Shown piece after piece: positions 18,230 through 29,879 of a stretch of 34,608 nucleotides of DNA; position 1 is the stretch's first letter; every line of letters starts with the position of its first letter. The stretch comes from Viridothelium virens. Taxonomy: Eukaryota; Ascomycota; Dothideomycetes; Trypetheliales; Trypetheliaceae. Location: contig ML991899.1 in assembly GCA_010094025.1 (NCBI GenBank), positions 1-34,608 of the forward strand, given 5' to 3'. The notes under the pieces were generated by a model. The model saw only the letters and a list, made by a program, of their open reading frames with translations. It had not been told where the DNA came from and made no database searches. The position numbers and the translations under genes are program-made.

Positions 18230-18295
18230 ATACTAATAGTAACTCCACTTGATAATAATAGATAAGAAAATTTATATAATAAGATTTTTATAAAA
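18230..18295. repeat. nad2 5' end, copy 2
   Basis: On the minus strand it reads ttatataaattttcttatct then attattatcaagtggagtta, corresponding to nad2 5' codons [15 protein letters not shown]. It abuts the ORF at 17515-18222. Confidence 0.8.
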
Positions 18296-18309
18296 TATAT
18301 ATTTAACAA

Positions 18310-18421
18310 TATTTTATAAAATTTTTATTAATAAAGATAAATATATTATGTAAATACATTACATTCTTTTTTTTTTTATTTATTTTTTTTTTTACATTAT
18401 ACTTAATTAGTTATTGTTATT
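18310..18421. repeat. Spacer block shared with 8250-8346
   Basis: It includes attaataaagataaatatat, two T runs and ttacattatacttaattagt. With trnP and the 3' tip of trnS it forms a duplicated block of about 250 bp (8250-8443 and 18310-18525). Confidence 0.85.
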
Positions 18422-18493
18422 CGGGTTATTATGATTTGAACATAACAATGCCTCATCCCAAATGAGGTGCCTAACCTACTTGGCTTTAACCCG
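18422..18493 (-). tRNA. trnP: tRNA-Pro(TGG), copy B
   Basis: Acceptor CGGGTTA/TAACCCG. Anticodon stem CCTCA/TGAGG is fully paired, better than copy A, with loop TTTGGGA, anticodon TGG. It lies beside an intact trnS, so it is likely the original. Confidence 0.92.
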
Positions 18494-18501
18494 TATAATA
18501 C

Positions 18502-18585
18502 AGAGAATATCCGATTTGAACGGATGTAGTTTTTAAACTAAATAAGTTTCAAGCTTATCACCTTAAACCCCTCGGTCAATTCTCT
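18502..18585 (-). tRNA. trnS: tRNA-Ser(TGA)
   Basis: Class II tRNA. Acceptor AGAGAAT/ATTCTCT. Anticodon stem ATAAG/CTTAT, loop CTTGAAA, anticodon TGA. Long variable arm. T arm ATCCG-TTCAAAT-CGGAT. Confidence 0.92.
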
Positions 18586-18707
18586 TATAATTTTTTTTTT
18601 ACATATTTGGTATTATGCGCTATACTACCATCGTTTGTAGAGATTTTCTTATAAAACCCAATATGACTATTAAAAGTGTTAGTATAAATTTAATTTAAAT
18701 CTACATA

Positions 18708-18929
18708 TTATTTAAATAAATCCTCTCTTAGGGGTCAACTACGCAAATTTTTGTAAATAGGTTGTCTTGCAGATATAATTTTTAAATAATTAGCTGCTTT
18801 GATTGTACCTTGATTTGCTTTTTCTTCTAAATCCTCATTTATCTCAGCAGCCATTGATGCATTATTATTACAAATCTCGTAGACTTGTACCATCTTTCCT
18901 TTTATCTGAATTAAATCCGTCATAGACAT
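18708..18929 (-). CDS. Hypothetical ORF downstream of and in frame with cox1 (73 aa from ATG)
   Basis: Not recognised. The frame begins immediately after the cox1 TAA (18990) and is the same frame as cox1, giving 93 codons. Possible starts are ATG at 18929, ATG at 18923 or GTG at 18944. The sequence is hydrophilic and helical-looking: AILAITYQGDILTVALENMS, IKGKMVQVYEICNNNASMAA, INEDLEEKANQGT, then ARQPIYKNLRSWPLRED with Trp encoded by TGA. It aligns along its length with the ORF at 25646-25987 (AYQSDV..., IYIDFNAKAS, LEDKINKE, LRHPIMRSHVRWPLEGG). Base composition is less AT-rich than the spacers. It might be made as its own protein or be the remains of a cox1 3' fusion. Two related copies beside respiratory genes argue against chance. 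Confidence 0.55.
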
Positions 18930-18989
18930 ATTTTCCAAGGCCACAGTAAGAATATCGCCTTGATATGTTATAGCTAATATGGCATCAAG

Positions 18990-21597
<2,608 letters not shown>

Positions 21598-21642
21598 TCA
21601 TAATGATATTGAACTACTTTTTAGTATTTTATAATTAAGCAT

Positions 21643-21832
21643 TTTGTTAAAAAATTGAATAAGTAAATTTAGACTTTATAATTATATAGATAAATATTCG
21701 TATTTTAATACTCAATACTCTCTTATTTTTAGTCAAGTAAAATATATATATTAATTAAATGTTAAAAATATGTATGAAAGTTAACTAGATATCGTTTTTG
21801 ATAAAAAAAAATATATAAACATAAATCTATAA
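21643..21832. promoter_or_regulatory. cox1 5' leader region
   Basis: AT-rich, about 190 bases between trnC and cox1, without tRNA or ORF. It likely contains the cox1 mRNA leader. No defined promoter motif was identified. Confidence 0.4.
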
Positions 21833-21907
21833 AGAGATATGAAGGAATTGAACCTTTAATTTATCTAATCTGCAATTAGAGTGTAAAACCTTTTACTACA
21901 TATCCCT
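21833..21907 (-). tRNA. trnC: tRNA-Cys(GCA)
   Basis: Acceptor AGGGATA/TATCTCT with one G-T pair. Anticodon stem TCTAA/TTAGA, loop TTGCAGA, anticodon GCA. T arm AAAGG-TTCAATT-CCTTC. Confidence 0.88.
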
Positions 21908-22169
21908 ATGTATAAATAAAAATATATAGGTATATATACAAAATATGTTTATTTAAATTACTTTGGATATAAATAAGGATGTTTCTATTAAATAAATATT
22001 AATTTATCTTTTTAAAAAGCGTATAAAGGCCTTATCTCTCATAATCATATAACAAATCTATAATTTTTATAATCTTTATTTTCTATAAAATACCAAAGTT
22101 TTTACTTAAATTATTTATTTAAGTGATTGTTGACTTTCTAATAATAATCACAAAGTAAGATAAATATAC

Positions 22170-22239
22170 AACGTGTATAAGATTTGAACTTATGCTATTA
22201 TGGCCGTATCATAATATTCTACCATTAAATTAACACGCT
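22170..22239 (-). tRNA. trnR: tRNA-Arg(ACG)
   Basis: Acceptor AGCGTGT/ACACGTT. Anticodon stem TTATG/CATAA is perfect, loop ATACGGC, anticodon ACG. T arm ATAAG-TTCAAAT-CTTAT. It reads CGN. Confidence 0.87.
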
Positions 22240-22247
22240 TAAATTAC

Positions 22248-22317
22248 GCCTCTAATATGAATCGAACATATATAGGGTTATTAACAGTAACCTGCTCTAC
22301 CTTTGAGCTATAGAAGC
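22248..22317 (-). tRNA. trnN: tRNA-Asn(GTT)
   Basis: Acceptor GCTTCTA/TAGAGGC. Anticodon stem GGTTA/TAACC, loop CTGTTAA, anticodon GTT. T arm contains TTCGATT. Confidence 0.9.
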
Positions 22318-22334
22318 TATTAAATTTTATAAAT

Positions 22335-22406
22335 AAGAAATAAGTGATTTGAACACCCAATCTTCCGTGTGTAAAACGGCTGCTCTACCTATTAAGCTAA
22401 TTTCTT
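22335..22406 (-). tRNA. trnV: tRNA-Val(TAC)
   Basis: Acceptor AAGAAAT/ATTTCTT. Anticodon loop TTTACAC, anticodon TAC, stem CCGT/ACGG plus a G-A mismatch. T arm GGGTG-TTCAAAT-CACTT. Confidence 0.88.
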
Positions 22407-22499
22407 AATTTTATTAAATATTATTTACTATTTAAATTTAACAAATATATTATATATATAATATTTATTATATTTATGTTTACCAATTTAATAGTTGTT

Positions 22500-22830
22500 T
22501 TAAAGCTGGTGTATAAAGTTACCACCTTGATTAGTAAAGGCTATAAAACCTATACCCATAGTAGGACATATATGCTTAACAAGAGTCTTATATATATGTT
22601 GCCTAGTTTCATGAAATAGATATCTTTCATCCATTATTTCTTGAAATGTAATTTAACTTTAATTACTACACTGTGCGGCAGCCGTCATAGCTTTTTTAAA
22701 ACAATTTCAAAAACTATAGACTTGGTCTGTTAATGGGGCTACATCTGCATATACTGTTGTAATTAATTCACCCTTAAATAAATATATAGCAAAACAATGG
22801 CAATGTGTAGTAATGCAGCAACCAGTAAAT
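22500..22830 (-). pseudogene. Broken ORF behind a copied cob 5' end
   Basis: One minus-strand frame spans this region with two close stops (TAA AGT TAA near 22660). The first part reads GCCITTHCHCFAIYLFKGEL, then TTVYADVAPLTDQVYSFWN and CFKKAMTAAAQCSN. After the stops come QEIMDERYLFHETRQHIYKT and CPTMGIGFIAFTNQGGNF. Composition is more GC-rich than the surrounding spacer. It shows a weak resemblance to the ORFs at 18708-18987 and 25646-25987: AI...KGELITT against AITYQGDILT, and EIMDERY against EMMDLRH. I treat it as a possible third, decayed member. Not otherwise recognised. Confidence 0.45.
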
Positions 22831-22873
22831 AAAAATATAATCTTAATAAAGGATTACTTTTAAGTATTATCAT
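22763..22873 (-). CDS. Chimeric mini-ORF starting with cob codons, 36 aa
   Basis: It begins MIILKSNPLLRLY, matching the Cob N-terminus [13 protein letters not shown], then continues as a hydrophobic stretch (FYLLVAALLHIAIVLLYIYL) and stops. The first 36 bases and the region upstream (to about 22940) copy cob (29640-29763). It would encode a single-helix membrane peptide under cob leader control. Expression is unknown; it may simply be debris. Confidence 0.4.
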   Translation of the reverse strand: MIILKSNPLLRLYFYLLVAALLHIAIVLLYIYLRVN

Positions 22874-22942
22874 TTTTTATAGTAATATTTAATATATTAT
22901 TATATTAATTTGTTTTATTATACTATTTTTATTAAATATTAT
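22836..22942. repeat. Copy of the cob 5' end and leader
   Basis: It shares taaaggattacttttaagta with the cob start region and ttttgttttattatactatt then tttattaaatatta with the leader at 29727-29763. Same orientation as cob. Confidence 0.85.
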
Positions 22943-23155
22943 TTATTAATTATAATATATATAAAAATATAATATATTTATAATATATATATAATATATT
23001 TATAATATACTCTAACTAAAGAGCTATGAAACATAACTTTAATATTATACTTTTTTATTTAAACATTACCTTTTAAAGGTAATAAAGTAAGTTTATAAAT
23101 ATAAAATTATATTAGATATATAGAAAACTTTTATTATTTATCTTTTTTATTTAAT
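22943..23155. other. AT-rich spacer downstream of nad5
   Basis: Contains simple repeats of atataata (22960-23010). No gene seen. Confidence 0.6.
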
Positions 23156-25114
23156 TTAACTAGTGATAGTTAATAATCCAAATATTATTATAATTAATAA
23201 TATGCTATTTATAATAGATAAATAAGGGATTAAAATATAAAAAATTAAACAAATTAAAATATATAAGGCATATGATGTAATAATACCTGTATCTAAACTT
23301 GCTATATTTCTACTTAAATTAACTAAACCTAATTCTAGACCATAAGGACCTAATAACTCTATCGAACCTTTATCAATAACTTTAGTAGTTTGTCCTCCTA
23401 GCTTTAATATTAAGTTAGTTATATAGTTATTGTAGAAAAGTTCAATTAGAAACCGTTGATTAAAAAAACCATATATATTATAACCTAAATTAGATAATTT
23501 AAAGTTTACTACAAGTTTTTCTAAATATTCTAAGGAAAATATAGAAAGTATACTTAATGATACAGTAAATATTAAAGGTATTAGTTTAAATAGTAAAGGT
23601 ACAGCAAATTCAGTGTTTAATAAAATTTCATTTAAAGGATGTATAAATAAACTATTATCAGAAAAAAAGTTAGAACCTAATCCTATAAAAATATCTTTAG
23701 TTATATAACCAAAAAATATAGAAAACAAGGCTAATATAATTAAAGGTAAACTCATAAAAATATCTCCTTCATGTGCATTTTTATAATTAATTAAAGGTCC
23801 ATTAGGATTTGTTAAAAAAGTTAAATATAAAACTTTAATAGAATACAAGGTAGTAAACATAGCACCAATAGTAGCTATAAAATATACAACTGTACTAGAA
23901 AAATAAAATTGCCCATATGCTGACTCAAGTATAAAATCTTTAGAATAAAACCCTGTCATAAATGGAAATGCAACTAAACTAAGAGATGCTATTAACATAA
24001 CAGAGTATGTTAAAGGTAAAAATTTTATTAATGCTCCATATTTTCTAAAGTCTTGATTATCTGATACAGCATGTATTACAGCACCTGCCCCTAAAAAAAG
24101 TAATCCTTTATAAAAAGCATGGTTAATTAAATGAAATAATGCTATATTATAACAAGATAAACCTACAGCTATAACCATCATACCCAATTGACTCATTGTA
24201 GAATATGCTATAACTTTTTTAATATCTTGTTGAAATAAACCAATTAGTGAACTAAATACAGTAGTAAATGCACCTATTCATAAGCAGAGTATTAATACTG
24301 TTGAACTATATTCTATTAAAGGAGAAGCACGCATTAATAAATAAACACCTGCTGTTACCATGGTAGCGGCATGTATTAAAGCACTAACAGGTGTTGGACC
24401 CTCCATAGCCATAGGTAATCAAACATGTAATCCTACTTGAGAACTCTTAGCCATAGCACCAATTAACAAACAAACACCAATTAAAGTAATTATATTTTCA
24501 CTCATATACGGAGATAGTGAAAATACTGTTGAATAATCAATGTTACCAAAACACCATATCATAACAAACATACCTATTGTTAAAAAACAATCTCCTACTC
24601 TATTGGTTAAAAGTGCTGAAATGGAACTTTGGTTTGCAGCTATTCTAGTAAATCAAAAACTTACTAAAAGGTATGAACAAATACCTACACCTTCTCATCC
24701 CACAAACATTAATAAGAAGTTATTAGCTGTAACTAGGATAATCATCATAAAAGTAAATAAACTTAAATAGCTAAAAAACCTTTGATTATGTGGATCATTA
24801 TTCATGTAACCTATTGAATATATATGTACTAAAAATGAAATAATTAATACAGGTATTAACATAGATACTGTTAAGCTATCAAAATTAAAACCTCATCATA
24901 TATTTATTGATTCAGAATCAATTCATTTAAATACCTCAATCGATACAGGTATATTATTAAATCCTACTTCAAAAAATACAATTATTGCTAAAATTGTTAT
25001 TATTAATATAGAACTAGATGCTATTAATTGTGCACCTTTTACTCCTATTTTTCTACCAAAAAACCCACACAAGATTGACCCTAATAAGGGTATTATTATT
25101 ATTGATAAATACAT
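23156..25114 (-). CDS. nad5: NADH dehydrogenase subunit 5
   Basis: Largest antiporter-like membrane subunit of complex I, with the long lateral helix at its C-terminus. It is 652 aa from an ATG at 25114, with many TGA-coded Trp ([33 protein letters not shown]). Motifs: [66 protein letters not shown] with [14 protein letters not shown], and [18 protein letters not shown]. The C-terminal amphipathic and hydrophobic part is present ([11 protein letters not shown], ..., [13 protein letters not shown]). Its ATG overlaps the nad4L stop by one base, the usual nad4L-nad5 coupling. No intron. Confidence 0.97.
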
Positions 25115-25383
25115 TATTTATATTCTATAGCTATACTTCCTCTTAATCTATAAAATGCTACTAATATACCTAAACCTATAGCAGATTCTGCTCCAGCTAT
25201 AGAGATAATATATATGGCATATATTTGACCTAATATGTCATCAAAAGTTAATGAGCTTATTAAAATTAAGAATGTAATAGCTAGTAACATAATTTCAATG
25301 GATATAAGCATTAAAATAATATTTTTTCTATTTAAAACAAAACCTAATATACCTATTAAAAATAGTATTAGTGACAAATTCAT
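25114..25383 (-). CDS. nad4L: NADH dehydrogenase subunit 4L
   Basis: Small complex I membrane subunit, 89 aa, three hydrophobic helices. Conserved [17 protein letters not shown] and [19 protein letters not shown] with the buried acidic residue (AGAESAIG). Starts ATG at 25383. Its TAA shares the A with the nad5 ATG, suggesting translational coupling. Confidence 0.97.
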   Translation of the reverse strand: MNLSLILFLIGILGFVLNRKNIILMLISIEIMLLAITFLILISSLTFDDILGQIYAIYIISIAGAESAIGLGILVAFYRLRGSIAIEYK

Positions 25384-25446
25384 CTTTTTTTTTTATTTAT
25401 ATTATATATCAATAGTAAAAAGTTAATCTATTTACTAACTTTCTTT

Positions 25447-25518
25447 AAGAGCTACAGGTTTCGAACCCATATCATGGTGATTAAAAGTCACATACTTTAC
25501 CTATTAAGCTAAGCTCTC
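25447..25518 (-). tRNA. trnK: tRNA-Lys(TTT)
   Basis: Acceptor GAGAGCT/AGCTCTT. Loop CTTTTAA gives TTT, stem GTGA/TCAC plus one mismatch. T arm ATGGG-TTCGAAA-CCTGT. Confidence 0.87.
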
Positions 25519-25548
25519 TTAACATCATTATTTATGACGTAGCTATAA

Positions 25549-25640
25549 TTATGCTTGTAGCCTCTGAAAAGGCAAAACCTAAGATAGCATATGAAAAGAA
25601 TTGCCCTATTAAAACAGGATTTATAGATATACCTGAGATA
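25549..25640 (-). pseudogene. atp9: atp9 3' fragment following the ORF at 25646
   Basis: Encodes SGISINPVLIGQFFSYAILG and FAFSEAT, then leaves Atp9 (SIIIATS, stop). It corresponds to codons about 37-60 of atp9 with several substitutions (Ala-Arg-Asn to Ser-Ile-Asn) and lacks the end. It is in frame with, and separated by a TAA from, the upstream ORF. Confidence 0.85.
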
Positions 25641-25645
25641 AATAG

Positions 25646-25987
25646 TTAACCTTTTGTATAAAATTTACCATAAGTACGAGTATATATACCATCAGCGTTA
25701 CCACCTTCTAGTGGTCATCTAACATGACTTCTCATTATAGGGTGTCTAAGATCCATCATTTCTAAATACATAGCTATTCTACTATTTTCTTTGTTTATTT
25801 TATCCTCTAATGCTATATTATTAGAATCAGAGACAAATGAAGCTTTAGCATTAAAATCTATGTAGATTTTTGAAAAATTAGACATAAGATGATATGTACT
25901 TAGTTGGTCGAAATTATTAATAAGTACCAAAATAACGTCTGATTGATAAGCAACTTGTTGCATATAATCAAGAACAGGATTTACCAT
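25646..25987 (-). CDS. Hypothetical ORF inserted in a copy of atp9, 113 aa
   Basis: Not recognised. It starts at an ATG (25987) directly after a copy of the atp9 leader and ends TAA at 25646, where an atp9 3' fragment continues in frame. It therefore occupies the place of the first 35-40 codons of an atp9 copy. TGA is read as Trp (RSHVRWPLEGGN). The sequence is soluble-looking: PVLDYMQQVAYQSDVILVLI, FSKIYIDFNAKASFVSD, IALEDKINKENSRIAMYLEM, MDLRHPIMRSHVRWPLEGGN, then DGIYTRTYGKFYTKG. It is a homologue of the ORF after cox1 (18708-18987). An intact frame, two copies and a borrowed leader suggest a real gene, possibly expressed with atp9 signals, which is inference. Confidence 0.6.
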
Positions 25988-26220
25988 AAATGCTTTATAT
26001 AATTTACATAGTATTTTATATGAATCTAATATAAATTAAAAAATAAAAATTTTAAATATAATTGTATTTTTATATTACTAAATGATAGTATATAGACTAT
26101 TTTGCGAGAAACAAAATTCGTTTACTTGCAGAATTTTTAAATTTAAACTTATTTTCCAAGTTACCCCTCCTGTTTGTGTATTATCTTGTAATATAACTAA
26201 TTCTTATTGTTTCATATATT
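25988..26220. repeat. Copy of the atp9 leader
   Basis: Matches 8940-9120 over about 180 bases: tttacatagtattttatatg, aatctaatataaattaaaaa, attgtatttttatattacta, gactattttgcgag, then diverging. Same orientation as the original. Confidence 0.85.
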
Positions 26221-26309
26221 ATATTACCATTATTATATTTTATGTTGTAAAATATACAGTGAACCAAATAATACAATATTTAAAAAGATTTATTGATAAT
26301 ATAACTAAA

Positions 26310-26385
26310 GATATAGGTAGTATTTACCTACAATATGTCGATATAACTAAAGGTAGGATAAATCGGATATTCTCTGTACTATAAA
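26310..26385 (+). repeat. Inverted copy of the trnS-tip region (8424-8495)
   Basis: The plus strand tataggtagtatttacctac ... aaatcggatattctctgtac matches the minus strand of 8424-8495. Both translate to a similar peptide (IGSIYLQYVD against IGSTYLQNVD). A plus-strand open frame from 26082 includes it, but its ATG lies inside the antisense of the copied atp9 leader, so I do not call a gene. Confidence 0.7.
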
Positions 26386-26849
26386 AAAAGTAATAAACAC
26401 AACGCATTAATAAAAAAAAAGGTTAATTACAATAAACATTAAGAGGGATAGGTACTCTATAATACAACAAATTCTTTTCCTATATTAAAAATATATACAA
26501 ACACTAACATAAATAAATATACACTATTTACTTTCACTTACACTAAATAAATTTGTATTAAAAAATTAAATTAATTTATATTAAAAATATAAAAATTTAT
26601 ATTAATTTATATATTTAAGTATATAATAATGGTATATAAACTATTAATAAAATTTTGCACATAAAATTTTTACTTTATGTTATATATACTGTTTTGTTTT
26701 AAAAATTTAACTCTCTATAAATAAAAATTTAACTTACAGTTTAAGCAGCATTAATTTTTCATTTACCTATTAAGGTCTATACCAAAATATTTAATAAGAT
26801 TTAAAATATCACTTAGATGTGAACAATAAATACAATAAATACAATAAAA
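26386..26849. other. 464-bp AT-rich spacer
   Basis: No gene, tRNA or fragment recognised. Low-complexity, for example aatacaataaatacaataaa near 26827-26847 and repeated ttaaaaatataaaaatttat. Confidence 0.6.
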
Positions 26850-27040
26850 ACGTTTAGTTAATATTTTTGATCTATATTTACGCTTTCTAGTTTAACTAAA
26901 GATAATTTTTTGCTATCATATAAAATTAAAGATTAGACATTTAAATTGCTTAATCTTTTTTATCTTTTATATATAGGGATATACTAGGTTGACGTATGCC
27001 TAAATATCTAGCAGCCAACCCTACACTTTCAAAAATAGTA
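26850..27040 (-). pseudogene. Relic endonuclease tail, copy 2
   Basis: Minus strand reads ESVGLAARYLGIRQPSISLY then IKD, matching the tail of the 2480-3810 element (LAARFLGIRQASIYLN). The shared block is about 190 bases. No other nuclease part is adjacent, so only the 3' end was copied or retained. Confidence 0.65.
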
Positions 27041-27181
27041 AGCTAGTGTCTTTTACTTTACTAGAATAACAACGAGAGCCGGTTTTCACGAAAGCGAAAC
27101 GTCTAACTTTTTTACTGGTGTACCCTTTAAGTATCCCATTTTGTCTAAATTAATATTGCCCTGATATAGGTCTATGGTCAA

Positions 27182-27967
27182 TTAATGTAATTCTAAACAG
27201 TCTCTTATATAAGAAGCTGAAAGAACTACAAACACGTATGCCTGTATAAAAGAGATAGCAAGTTCCAAACCACAAAATAATGTAATAAAGGATAGTATAG
27301 GTAAACCTGCAGCTAACGAGATACTTAAACTAAACATATTATAGCAAAAACCACTAAGAATACTTAAGAGCATATGCCCACTAACCATGTTAGCAGCAAG
27401 TCTTAAACCTAATGATACATTACGAGCTAAATATGATATAAATTCAATTAAAACTAAAACGGGTAATAGTCCTAAAGGGCACCCAGAAGGTACAAATAAA
27501 GAGAAGAATTTTAAACCATGTTTTTGAAAACCTAATATAGTTGCACCTAAAACAACAGTAAAACTAAGTGAAAATGTTAAAATAAAATGGCTTGTTGAAG
27601 CGAAACTATATGGTACCATACCTATTAAATTATTTATTAATATAAATGTAAATAATGCGTAGATAAAAGGAAAATAAACTTGTCCTTTTTTTTCATTTAT
27701 TTGGCTTTTTACTATACCAATAACTGTATGATATATTGATTCTTGTCCTATAGATCAACTGTTTAACATTACTTTATTATAGTTACTAGTTATTATATTT
27801 AGCGCTAAAGCGATAAAAGTAGCTATAATTAAGTATAAACTAATATTAGCTATAGAAATATTTATATCCCCTAGGATTGGTGCTTTTATACTTAATAAAT
27901 CTCTAACTTCAAATTGATCTAGGGGACTATTGTAGTTTTCTTTATTTAATTCAAGTGTATAAAACAT
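27182..27967 (-). CDS. atp6: ATP synthase subunit 6 (a subunit)
   Basis: Membrane a subunit of complex V that forms the proton half-channels next to the Atp9 ring. It is 261 aa from an ATG at 27967, with one TGA Trp (LNSWSIGQESIYH). Motifs: NNLIGMVPYSFASTSHF, GCPLGLLPVLVLIEFISYLA, and RNVSLGLRLAANMVSGHMLL, whose Arg in LRLAAN is the essential stator residue. It ends with ELAISFIQAYVFVVLSASYI. A fungal-type N-terminal presequence region (about 30 residues, FEVRDLLSIKAPIL) may be trimmed after synthesis, as in yeast. It lies between an acidic hypothetical ORF and endonuclease debris. No atp8 was recognised beside it. Confidence 0.97.
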
Positions 27968-28062
27968 TATTTATATTTTTTGTACTTAGAAAAGATATGT
28001 TTATTACTATATATTATTATAGTTGTATTAAAAATTTTAATATAAAAGATAGATCTAACTAA

Positions 28063-28392
28063 CTAAATTTCATCAGGAGCTTCAGGAAAACCTGGTCTTT
28101 CAATCTCCTCATCCTCATCATATATATCATCTACATCCCCATACATTGGAGGATATGGATCTAGATCTGGATATGGTGCGGGTTGTGGTTCTGGATATGG
28201 GAATTCTTGCGGTTCTAGAAAATTTATTTGAATAATGATATCTTTAGGTATAAAAAGATCAAAACATAAATAAATTTTACTATATAAATCGTTTATACAA
28301 CTTGAACTAAATAAAGTAAACATATCAATAGGAATAAAAACATAACAGAATAGACAAATTAGAAATATAAATATTATTATATTTTTATTCAA
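28063..28392 (-). CDS. Hypothetical membrane ORF with proline/acidic tail, 109 aa
   Basis: Not recognised. The hydrophobic N-terminus is open only from TTG (28392) or ATA (28401); the first ATG falls inside it, at about codon 24. Residues about 4-22 are a membrane segment or signal-like stretch (IIIFIFLICLFCYVFIPID). After a middle part with two more Cys comes a low-complexity tail: EPQEFPYPEPQPAPYPDLDP, then DVDDIYDEDEEIERP and GFPEAPDEI. It lies between cob and atp6 on the same strand, 129 bases after cob. It shares the membrane-plus-acidic-tail design with 14499-15152, including PGF/FPG-type motifs. Confidence 0.55.
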   Translation of the reverse strand: MNKNIIIFIFLICLFCYVFIPIDMFTLFSSSCINDLYSKIYLCFDLFIPKDIIIQINFLEPQEFPYPEPQPAPYPDLDPYPPMYGDVDDIYDEDEEIERPGFPEAPDEI

Positions 28393-28521
28393 AATTATTA
28401 TTTTTTATAAGGAAAAAAAATATGTTTATTACCAAACATTTATGTATAATATATATATATATAGATTTGTTAATTTGTTAGTTGTTATTTATTTAACTAA
28501 ACTATATATATATATATTTTT

Positions 28522-29676
28522 TTAGTTGTTATTTAAATCAACTAAACTATTTTCTAAAAGAGAAATAAATGGTATTATTATTAGAAAATACATAAAATAT
28601 ATTATAGTACAGATTTGTCCTAACTCTATAAAAGGACTTTCTACATGAACTGCACCTAATTTCATTAACAACAGGAAATCAGCTACAAATATAAAAAAAG
28701 CTATTCTACTTATAGATCTATATTGGATCCCATTCCCCTTATTTAAATCCATAAAAGGTAGAGTTAATAATATAATAATAGCAGAAAACATAGCTATAAC
28801 ACCTAATAATTTATTAGGTATAGATCTTAATATAGCATAGAAAGGTAATAAATATCATTCCGGTACTATTGCAGCAGGTGTTTGCATAGGATTAGCCATA
28901 ACATAATTTTCACTATCACCTAAAACATTAGGCATAAAAAAAACAAAGATAGATAAAATTAATATAAATAAAAAGATTGTTATTAAATCTTTAAATATAA
29001 AATAAGGTGAAAAAGGTAATCTATCATAAGTACCTGATACCCCTAATGGGTTACTTGAACCAGCACCATCATGTAATACTATTAAATGCATTAAGACCAA
29101 TGCAGCCAATACAAACGGTAATACAAAATGAAGAGCAAAAAATCTATTTAAAGTTGCGTTATTAACAGAAAAACCACCTCAAATAAACTCGACTATATCT
29201 TGTCCAACTCAAGGTATAGCACTCATTAAGTTAGTTATAACGGTTGCACCTCATAAACTCATTTGACCGTAAGGTAATACATAACCCAAGAAAGCTATAG
29301 CCATCATTAAGATAAATATAACTGTACCAATAGTTCAAACCAATGTTCTAGGTGCTTTATATGACCCATAAAATAAACCTCTTCCTATATGTAAATAAAC
29401 TAAGAAGAAAAAAGCTGATGCTGTATTTGAATGTAAATAACGTATTAATCATCCATTATTAACATCTCTCATAATGTGCTCAACAGAATTAAATGCTTCT
29501 AGTACACTAGGGTTATAGTGCATTGCTAAAGTAACACCTGTTATTATTTGTATAACTAAACAAAGTGCCAATAAAGAACCAAAATTTCACATATAACTTA
29601 AGTTAGAGGGTTGTGGTGCATCACCTAAAAAATCATTTACTAATCTAAATAAAGGGTTACTTTTAAGTATTCTCAT
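28522..29676 (-). CDS. cob: Cytochrome b
   Basis: Catalytic subunit of complex III, carrying hemes bL and bH and both quinone sites. It is 384 aa from an ATG at 29676 and intronless. Motifs: [38 protein letters not shown], heme-ligand contexts [20 protein letters not shown] and [40 protein letters not shown], and the Qo-site string [20 protein letters not shown] (PEWY). TGA is Trp (MRDVNNGWLIRYL). It ends SLVDLNNN. Its leader and first 12 codons are copied at 22836-22942. The usual intron sites are empty. Confidence 0.97.
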
Positions 29677-29773
29677 TATTACTATTAAAATTATTATTTT
29701 TCTTGTATATAGTAGTTATTTTATTATTATTTTGTTTTATTATACTATTTTTATTAAATATTAGTTTAAAAAT

Positions 29774-29857
29774 AGGAAGAAAAGGAATTGAACCTTTGAC
29801 AGCCTTAACTATTGAGTTTACAGCTCAACCCGTCATACCAACAAACGGAACCTTCCT
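29774..29857 (-). tRNA. trnY: tRNA-Tyr(GTA)
   Basis: Class II tRNA. Acceptor AGGAAGG/TCTTCCT. Anticodon stem TTGAG/CTCAA, loop CTGTAAA, anticodon GTA. T arm AAAGG-TTCAATT-CCTTT. Confidence 0.92.
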
Positions 29858-29879
29858 TTTAAAGATTTGTTGTTAATAT

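Noticed and set aside
24540-24770. 76-codon plus-strand open frame
   Set aside because: Antisense to nad5.
26082-26384. 100-codon plus-strand open frame
   Set aside because: Its ATG lies in the antisense of the copied atp9 leader, and its end is an inverted copy of the trnS-tip region. The frame appears to be a product of duplicated spacers, though the shared peptide is noted as a finding.
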